This document shows positions 51,823 through 58,237 of a DNA stretch of 58,237 nt, piece after piece; the first letter of the stretch is position 1; every line of letters starts with the position of its first letter. The notes beneath the pieces are model-generated. The model was not told where the DNA came from, searched no databases, and worked only from the letters and a program-made list of their open reading frames with translations. The stretch covers positions 34,628 through 92,864 of the forward strand of contig JAUNLD010000002.1 of the NCBI GenBank assembly GCA_030532425.1, given 5' to 3'. The stretch is from Lautropia sp. GTDB taxonomy: Bacteria; Pseudomonadota; Gammaproteobacteria; Burkholderiales; Burkholderiaceae_E. A program made the translations under genes and the position numbers.

Positions 51823-54800
51823 TCAGATCAGGCCGTCAGAGACGCTGTCGTAGGGCTGGTGTCCGGCCAGCAGTGCGTTCACCGCGTGGGAGGGGCTATA
51901 GAAACCCTGCTCGGTGCCAGGGACGGTGCCGGGCTCGCCGCCGGCCGCGGCCGTGATGGTGGTGTCGGGCTGGTTGTCCGTCTGGGCGCTGCTGTTGGGC
52001 TGTAGGCCGGCCTGGTTGCCCTGCGCTGTACTGGGCTGGCCGTTCGCCTGCCCGTCAGGGGGGCTGGTGTGCCCGCCGGGCTGATCCTGTGAGCTGTCCA
52101 CCGTGCTGGCCGTCACCCGATTCGGGTCGTCGCCGGGGGCATCGGTCTGGGCGGCATCATCCACGTTGCCGTTGCCGTTGCCGTTGCCGGTGTCAGTGTC
52201 GCTGGCGTCTGCCTGGCCATTGGGACTGTCGCCTGCCTGGCTTTCGCGAATGGTGTCAGGCTGGCTGTCGGGTTGGCCTTTGCCGGGGCTGTCGGGCTGT
52301 TGGCCGGTCTGGCCGTCTTGCGCTGTATTGGGCTGGCCGTCGGCCTGGGCCGCGTCATCGCGCAGGGCGTTGTCGTCCTGTTCCGAGATCTGCACCCGGA
52401 TGCTGGGCGAGCTGGCGATGGGGTTCCTGTACTCGTCCAGGGCCTGGAAGCGGAAGCTGCCGGCGATGTTGTGGGTGGAATCCCAGAACAGCTTGTCGAA
52501 GTCGCCCGATGGCACAGCCAGCAGATCGTCTGCGCTCAACGGGGTTTTCTGGTCGCCGGCTTCATTGCCCCGGTAGAGGACGGGGTGATCGTCCGCCTGG
52601 TGGTTGGCGCCGATGGCGCTGACCTCGGTGATGCGGATGAAGGCCGGCTTGTTGACCGGCGGGATGCCGTTGAAGATGCCGTTGTCGAGCACGCGAAAGC
52701 CGGTGGTGCCCAGCGGGAAGCTCTGGGAGGCCAGGCCGTTGCCCGGGTAGCCGGGCGCGGCCTGCTGCTCATGGATGGTTATGGTCTGGACTGCACTGCC
52801 GGCGATGGGCTGTTTGTGCTGATCCAGCGCCTGGAAGCTGAAGCGGCCGCCCGTGTTGGTGCGGGCATCCCAGCTCAGGTGGCCAAAGTCGTTGAAGGCG
52901 ACGACGTCACCCACTTTCAGTTCGGCGCTGCTCAGGCCGGCGCGTGCCACCGTCAGGGCGCTGTGCCCGGTATCGCTGTCGGCCGTTTCGGTCACGTCGG
53001 TGATGCGGATCCAGGCCGGGGCCTTGGCGGCATCGGCGCCATCGAAGAAGACGCGATCGATGGCGGCCGTGGTGCTGTCGTGGGCCACGGTCTGCCGGGC
53101 AGGCTGCTGGCTGTAATCCGGCGCCTCGGGCAGCTCGTAGACGGTGACGGTCTGAACCTTGCCCAGGTGGTTGCCATGCTGGTCGAGGGCGACGAAGCTG
53201 AAGCTGCCGCCCCGGTTGTCGGCCGTGTGCCACTGGATCTTGCCCAGATCCGCTTTCTGGAGGACGTCGCGCGCCTTCAGCCCTTCGGGCGTGCCGTCGG
53301 CATCAAGCCTGACCAGGGCAGAGCGGGCCGGGTCGGTGTCATCGATTTCGTGCACGCTGATGATCTTGATGCGGTCGGGGGCCCGCTCGTCGGCGTCCCC
53401 CTTGAAAACCGGTGCCGTCAGGGGCAGCACGTCATCCCGGGCGATGCCGTAGATCTGCTGGCCATCGTTTGGATAGGCGGGCGGTTTCGGCTGTTCGTAC
53501 AGGGTGATCGTCTGCTCGGGCGCGCCTGCGATGGGCTGCTGCCGGGCATCGAGGGCGATGAAGCGCAGGCTGCCACCGCTGTTCTGCTTGCTGTTCCAGT
53601 GGAGTTTGTCGAAGTCGAAACGATGAATGATCGCTCCTTCGTCCACGGCCCTTTCCTGGCTGGTGCCCAGGTGCAGGATCAGTGGCGACTTGGCGTTGCC
53701 GGTGTCGGGGGCGCCGTTTTCCTCGACGCCCACGATCTTGATGAAATGGGGCTGCCTGCCCAGGTCCACGCCCTGGAAGAGGCGGGCGGGCAGTTGCCTG
53801 ATCCAGTCCTGCGGTACTGAAAATTCGGGCTTCTCGACGTTGTTGCTGTAGTCGGGGCCCTCGTAGGGCGGCGGGGCAGGGGGCGTGGCCGGCTTGTCCG
53901 GGGCGGCTCCGTGGTCCGGCGACGGCGTGTCGGTGGCGGGCGGCTGGCCGGGGGCGGTGGCATCACCCTGCGCACCTGGCGGCGTTGGCGTGGCCGGTGC
54001 GGGCGGCCGGACAGCGGCCGATTCGGTGATCGACAGCGTCACCGGCGTCGAGCCGGGCACGGTCTCGGCGGCGCTGCCTTCGTCGGTCAGCACGGCCTGA
54101 AGCCGGATGGAGCCCACCCGGTTCTGGTCGCCATTCCAGACCAGCCGGTTGAGGTCGGCGGCGCGGATCGTCTGCCCTTCGAGAATCGGCGTGACCTGGC
54201 CGTCTGCCCCCTGGATGCCCAGGGGCGACTGGTAATCGTTGTACTCGATGACGAAGTGCGAGAGCGTCCCGGGCGTGGCATCGTGCGAGTGGATGCCGTC
54301 CTGTGGGCCGCCGGCACGCTTGACGGCATCGTGGCTGGCGTCGGCACCGGGCATCCGGTTGCCGCCAAACCAGGCCCCGTGGGCCGCCAGATGTTCGCCG
54401 GCGGCGCTGGTGTCGTCGTCGGTGGGGCCCAGCACGCCGAACAGGTTCTGGCTCAGCCAGCGCAGTTCGTCGGCGTCGTTGATCTCCAGCAGCTTGCCGC
54501 CCATGGCGGCGGCACGCTGGATGGCATCGGCGCGGCTGATGCCGCCGTCGACCCGGATGACTTCGTAGGCGGTGAGCTGGGGCGGGCTGGCGGTTGCGCG
54601 GGCGTCGTCGCCCTCGGCCTTCACCAGCATCCTGAGGGTCTTGCCGGTGCTGCCGCCCGGTGATGATTCGGTGCCATAGCGGATGACCCGGGCTTCGGGG
54701 TCTGTCCCGTCGGCGGCGAGGATGCGGTCGATGCGCACATACTCCAGCTCGACGCCCGCCACCGCCGCCTGCCGGAAAGAGGCGGCGCTCAGGCGGGTGA

Positions 54801-55350
54801 GGCCCTCCACGGCCACGTGGGGCGCGTCGGCCTCGCCCTGGGCGATGGCCGGGCCGCTGGGCTGTGGGGTGTGGTGGGATGGCGTCTCGCCGCCCTCGGC
54901 GGGGCTATCGTTGCGGCCTGCGGCGGGCGTGGACGGTTCGGTGCGGGCCGGTGGCTTCTGGGCCAGCGGGGATGGGCCGTGATGCGCTCCGGCGGGGCCG
55001 GCACCCTGGCCGCTGCCCGCGCCGGCCGCGGCCACGGCCACCATCCCCAGCACGCCCCCGGCGATGGCCAGCGGGCCGAGGCCGGCGCCTTCGCTCAACA
55101 TGATCTCGTCGCCGGCCAGGGCCTGGGTCTCGGCCGATGCGGGCACGGGCTGCGGCCGGCTGCCGGCATCTGCCAGCAGCACGGCCTCGTCCGTGGGCTC
55201 GGCCTGGGGGGCCGATGACCGTGTTTCGTCATCGTCCAGCAGGTGGCTGCCGGAGTGAGGGGGCGCCTTGAGCGGCTGCTGGGCAGCCCCGGCATCGGCC
55301 TGGGACTGAAGGTGGGCGTGGGGCATGTGGGCAGGACGCGGTTTTGCCAT
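51823..55350 (-). CDS. Giant repeat protein 2 with C-type-lectin-like domain
   Basis: A 1175-residue paralogue of giant protein 1. Residues 1-85 are low complexity; a Gly/Ala-rich hydrophobic stretch (LGPLAIAGGVLGMVAVAAAGAG) follows near 90-112. The lectin-like domain comes first here (about 255-375: TAYEVIRVDGGISRADAIQRAAAMGGKLLEIND ... GAWFGGNR ... HFVIEYNDY), again inside a repeat unit. A Pro/Ala linker and four clear repeats follow (about 500-1000), then a Gln/Asp/Asn/Gly/Pro-rich region and a C-terminal tail NALLAGHQPYDSVSDGLI. The ATG at 55350 is preferred over a TTG at 55359; GAGAGA lies upstream. A secreted or surface protein is inferred; no RTX repeats or signal peptide were seen. 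Confidence 0.78.
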   Translation of the reverse strand: MAKPRPAHMPHAHLQSQADAGAAQQPLKAPPHSGSHLLDDDETRSSAPQAEPTDEAVLLADAGSRPQPVPASAETQALAGDEIMLSEGAGLGPLAIAGGVLGMVAVAAAGAGSGQGAGPAGAHHGPSPLAQKPPARTEPSTPAAGRNDSPAEGGETPSHHTPQPSGPAIAQGEADAPHVAVEGLTRLSAASFRQAAVAGVELEYVRIDRILAADGTDPEARVIRYGTESSPGGSTGKTLRMLVKAEGDDARATASPPQLTAYEVIRVDGGISRADAIQRAAAMGGKLLEINDADELRWLSQNLFGVLGPTDDDTSAAGEHLAAHGAWFGGNRMPGADASHDAVKRAGGPQDGIHSHDATPGTLSHFVIEYNDYQSPLGIQGADGQVTPILEGQTIRAADLNRLVWNGDQNRVGSIRLQAVLTDEGSAAETVPGSTPVTLSITESAAVRPPAPATPTPPGAQGDATAPGQPPATDTPSPDHGAAPDKPATPPAPPPYEGPDYSNNVEKPEFSVPQDWIRQLPARLFQGVDLGRQPHFIKIVGVEENGAPDTGNAKSPLILHLGTSQERAVDEGAIIHRFDFDKLHWNSKQNSGGSLRFIALDARQQPIAGAPEQTITLYEQPKPPAYPNDGQQIYGIARDDVLPLTAPVFKGDADERAPDRIKIISVHEIDDTDPARSALVRLDADGTPEGLKARDVLQKADLGKIQWHTADNRGGSFSFVALDQHGNHLGKVQTVTVYELPEAPDYSQQPARQTVAHDSTTAAIDRVFFDGADAAKAPAWIRITDVTETADSDTGHSALTVARAGLSSAELKVGDVVAFNDFGHLSWDARTNTGGRFSFQALDQHKQPIAGSAVQTITIHEQQAAPGYPGNGLASQSFPLGTTGFRVLDNGIFNGIPPVNKPAFIRITEVSAIGANHQADDHPVLYRGNEAGDQKTPLSADDLLAVPSGDFDKLFWDSTHNIAGSFRFQALDEYRNPIASSPSIRVQISEQDDNALRDDAAQADGQPNTAQDGQTGQQPDSPGKGQPDSQPDTIRESQAGDSPNGQADASDTDTGNGNGNGNVDDAAQTDAPGDDPNRVTASTVDSSQDQPGGHTSPPDGQANGQPSTAQGNQAGLQPNSSAQTDNQPDTTITAAAGGEPGTVPGTEQGFYSPSHAVNALLAGHQPYDSVSDGLI

Positions 55351-55744
55351 CGTGAACAATCTCTCGGGAAAGGTTGTGGTGCCGGGGCGCCGGCATCAGC
55401 GGCACGGAAAAAAGGGGCGCACGGCTGGCGCTGTGCATGACGACCGGGCGCGATGCGCGGGGTCATGGCAGGGGGGCGGTGCGGGCGCAGGCAGGAGCGT
55501 GCCCCTGTTGCGCCGGCAAGACACGGCCGGAGGGCGCGAATGGTCGCTGGCGGCTGCTGCATGCCATGCGGCGGGCGGCTGCTGTGAAATAGTTCCGCAC
55601 GGTAGACAGGGCCGTCTGGATGGCGTGCGGACGCAAAGAAAACGGGCCACGTCCCGAAGGAAGTGGCCCGTTGAACGGGGCCGCCGGGGAGCTTGCGCCT
55701 GCCGGCGGGCGCCAGGTGCCTGGAGGGCACCTGGGGGAGGGGGC
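55351..55744. other. Region between giant genes 3 and 2
   Basis: Non-coding. Contains the terminator of giant gene 3 at 55634-55672 and about 280 bp that should carry the promoter of giant gene 2. GC-rich, no gene seen. Confidence 0.5.
55634..55672 (-). terminator. Terminator of giant gene 3
   Basis: On the minus strand AACGGGCCAC pairs with GTGGCCCGTT (plus 663-672 and 641-650 of 55000) across a 12-base loop, followed by TTCTTTGCG. Ten-bp perfect stem. Confidence 0.85.
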
Positions 55745-58237
55745 TTAGATCACCGGGTTGTTCAGGTCCTCGGTGCCCAACAGCGCGCTGAGGTTCTGAC
55801 CGCCGTCGAAGGACTTGGCCACCACCTCGCCGGCTTCAGCCTTCTCGGTGATGTTGATGGTCTTTTCCTTGGCACCCTCTGCCTGCTCATTGCCATCGAT
55901 AGCCGTAACCTCGACGAACTTGATGGTGCCGCCGTTGTTGAACATCGAATCCCAGCTCAGCTTCTCGAGCTTGTCGGCAGCGATGATCGCACTGGTCTCA
56001 CCCACCACCACCGGGTTTTTCTGAGCCGGGCTGTCCCCTTCCACCAGCAAACCGGGCTGCTGGGGTTGTAGTTGGCGAACTCGACGACATAGGCAGAGGC
56101 CTTGCCCGTGGCCGCTTCAGCATCTTCAAAACTGAAGTTGTCTGCTTCGGTACCGGTCGAGAAGATCACCTCCTTGTCAGCTGCACCTGTGGCGAGGTTG
56201 TCAGACGGGTTGGTGAACCAGGCGCCTTTGGTGACGTCTCCACTGGCGGCCTCAAGATTCAGTTTGCCCATCAGATCGGTCGATGCCTTGATCCAGTCGA
56301 GTTCTGCCTGATCGCTGATCTCGAGCAGCTGACCACCCATCGCCTTGGCTGCTGCCTTGGCATCCTCCAGCGTGATGCCCTCCGCACCCGCCTTGATGAC
56401 CTGGTAGGCGGTCTTGGTGACATTGTCGTCCTGGCCAACGGTGCGGACGATGCGCTCGGCCGCCAGCTCGTCTGCCCGGGGATCGATCGCGGTGATCTTG
56501 ATGTAGGTCGGTTCGGCCTTGCCTTCAACGCTGTGATCGAACAGGGCTTTCTCGAGTGCCGTGACGGCATTCTTGTCGACCTGCTTGTTCTCGGCCTCTG
56601 GCTTGTAGGCGGTTTCAGTAATCGTCACCGTCCGTTCGATCGCGCCCAGGTGGGTATTACCCTGCTCATCGATCACCGAAATGAACTTGAAGTTGCCATT
56701 CTCGTTCTTCGAGCTGTCCCACTTGATCTTGTCGAAGTCGGCGGCTGCGATCACCTGGTTGAGCGTGACCGGATCACTACCCTTCAGCAGCGTGGCAGCT
56801 TCCGCATTCGCGCCTTCTCCATTCTTGATCTCGGTGATCTTGATGTACTGGGGCTGGGCTTCGACTTTCGTGCCGTTGAAGAGCGACACGTCGAAGGTGT
56901 GGATCTTGTTCTCACGAACGTTTTGTGCCTCGTTCAGCTCGCTGTAGACAGGTGCTTCGCGGTGCTCGTTGATGGTCACCGTCTGCGTGGCCGGTGCATT
57001 GGCGAATGCCTCACCATCGGCCTGAACGGCAGTGAACTTGAATGAGCCTCCGTCGGCCATGCTGGCGTTCCAGACGAGCTTGTTCAGTTCGGCCACTTCG
57101 ATGACAGCGCCTTCCTGAACATTGCCGTCCTTGTACTTCAGCGTGCCCGCATCGGCATTCTCACCGCCACCCTTCTTGATCTCGGTGATCTTGACATGGG
57201 TTGCCTTGTCCGTCGCGTGGTTCCCCTCGAAAGCGGCTTTCATGGCTTCGAAGGTGTGGGCCTGCGCGTCATGCGCGACCTGAGCCGTGTGCTGGTTGCC
57301 TTCGGCGTAGGTCGGGACCTTCTGTTGCGGCGGAGCGTCTGCTTCCTCGATCGTCATCGTCTGGGCGGCAGGACCATTGGCGATGGGCTGGCCATCAGGC
57401 TGAACCGGCGTGAACTTGAACGAGCCACCTTCTGCCTGGGAGGCGTTCCAGACGAGTTTGCTCAGTTGGCTGAGGTCGATGACGGTGTCTGGGGTCACGT
57501 TCTGGCCGTCGTATTTCAGCGTATCGGCGTCAGCTGCGTCCGAGGCGTTTTTCTTGATCTCGGTGATCTTGACGTGCGTGGCCTTGGTTGCACCCGTACC
57601 TTCGAGCAGGGATTTCTGGGCCTCGAAGCTGTGCGAGGCATTGTCATGCGTTACCGCAGCCTTGATGTCCGACGGGTTGTCGTAGGCAGGTACCTGCTTC
57701 TGGCCCGGGTTCTCCTGGTTCTGCTGGCCACCCGGGGTTTGCTGGTTCTGGCCCGTACCGGAGCCTTGCTGTGCGTTGCTGTCAGGCGGAGTTTGCTCGG
57801 ACGGGGCCTGATTGGCTGCAGGAGGCGCTTCCGTGATGGTGATGGTCTGTGCCTTGGCGCCGGGGATGGCGGTGCCATTCGCGTCAGCCACCGGGACGAA
57901 CTCGATGGTGCCGCCGTTGGCCAGCGCTGCATTCCAGACGATCTTGTGGAAGAACGTCTGGTTCAAGACGGTCTCGCTTTCACCGTTGACGACTTCGTTC
58001 TTGACGCCGTCAGCGGTTTCGAAGACCAGGGCTTTGGTCTTGTTGTCTTCGGAAACGTCCGGCAGTTTGACGTTGGTGATCTTGATGAATTGCGGCGCAT
58101 TGGCAGCGTCCGACCCCTTGAACAGGTCGGCACTCAGCGTGGCGTCGGTCTTGTCCTGCGCAACCTTGGCAGCCTGGGTGTTGCTATCCGGATAGGTCGG
58201 CAGCTTGACGTTGCCACCGGTCGAGCCACCGGTCGAA
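55745..58237 (-). CDS. Giant repeat protein 3, partial, with a frameshift near the 3' end
   Basis: The frame enters from beyond the window end and is open through 58237; about 830 codons are visible. It has five units of the giant-protein repeat, with a more regular, lower-GC and Lys/Glu-richer style (VKITEIKKG, VAELNKLVWNASMADGGSFKF). The last unit is split by the lectin-like domain (TAYQVIKAGAEGITLEDAKAAAKAMGGQLLEISD ... GAWFTNP ... AYVVEFANY). Just after it the frame breaks: read on, it ends at 55957 with an Arg/Trp-rich nonsense tail. Shifting at a CCCC run (56062-56065) restores the repeat, and the gene ends at 55745 with NLSALLGTEDLNNPVI, like the other two paralogues. The intact form is inferred to be secreted or surface-bound. 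Confidence 0.75.
56062..56065 (-). other. Probable frameshift site in giant gene 3
   Basis: The minus strand has AACCCCAGCAGCCC here. One more C would read N-P-Q-Q-P-G-L-L-V-E-G-D and join the two halves seamlessly, matching the equivalent point of giant protein 2 (YNDYQSPLGIQG). Confidence 0.7.

Noticed and set aside
56055-56075. Programmed -1 ribosomal frameshift in giant gene 3
   Set aside because: The local sequence (AACCCCAGC) is not a classical X-XXY-YYZ slippery site and no strong downstream stem is evident; an indel or sequencing error is simpler.

Overview
This is a GC-rich (about two-thirds G+C by eye) chromosomal window of betaproteobacterial, Burkholderiales-type character. The clues are the block aroQ-accB-accC-prmA-DUF3426, the pair mpl and yqiA, an RNase II-like gene followed by tonB and aroE, plus glnE and ilvE of the usual beta-proteobacterial form. 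A Lautropia-like genus is my guess from general feel; no marker gene (rRNA, rpoB) is present to test it. I saw no tRNA, rRNA, CRISPR array, transposase or phage gene.

Layout. 1-380: the 3' end of a histone-H1-like Lys/Ala/Arg repeat gene, closed by a clear terminator. 600-9220: YggT membrane protein, MarR regulator, PfkB sugar/nucleoside kinase, then (minus strand) a conserved unknown gene, a TlpA-type thioredoxin, aroQ, accB, accC, prmA and a zinc-ribbon DUF3426 protein. 9439-14616 (plus strand): mpl, a YqiA-like esterase, an RNB-domain exoribonuclease and a TonB-like protein. 14630-17400 is a lower-GC block with a membrane protein and a lipoprotein split by an in-frame stop; it separates tonB from aroE. 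17496-26006: aroE, mgtE, a KefC-type exchanger, an SdhL-like second shikimate dehydrogenase, moaC, a BepA-like metalloprotease and a small membrane protein.

26100-34438 (minus strand) is an alpha-glucoside uptake and hydrolysis locus: binding protein, two permeases, a GH13 alpha-glucosidase and an ATPase, in the same order as the Sinorhizobium aglEFGAK operon, followed past a terminator by a second GH13 paralogue. The two GH13 genes share an apparently identical 860-bp tract, the mark of recent gene conversion, and both carry basic, histone-tail-like N-terminal extensions. 34852-40862 holds a SnoaL-like protein, a zinc-finger protein, ilvE, glnE and an acyltransferase.

40969-58237 is the most unusual part: three paralogous giant genes (2658 aa, 1175 aa, and a third running off the window end), all on the minus strand, built of a roughly 115-residue repeat that I do not recognise. 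In each protein one repeat unit is split by a C-type-lectin-like domain, and all three end in a short hydrophobic C-terminus. A lipoprotein of the galactose/glyoxal oxidase (copper radical oxidase) family with an intact active site lies between the first two. I infer a surface or secreted adhesin system. The third gene carries a one-base frameshift in a C-run near its 3' end.
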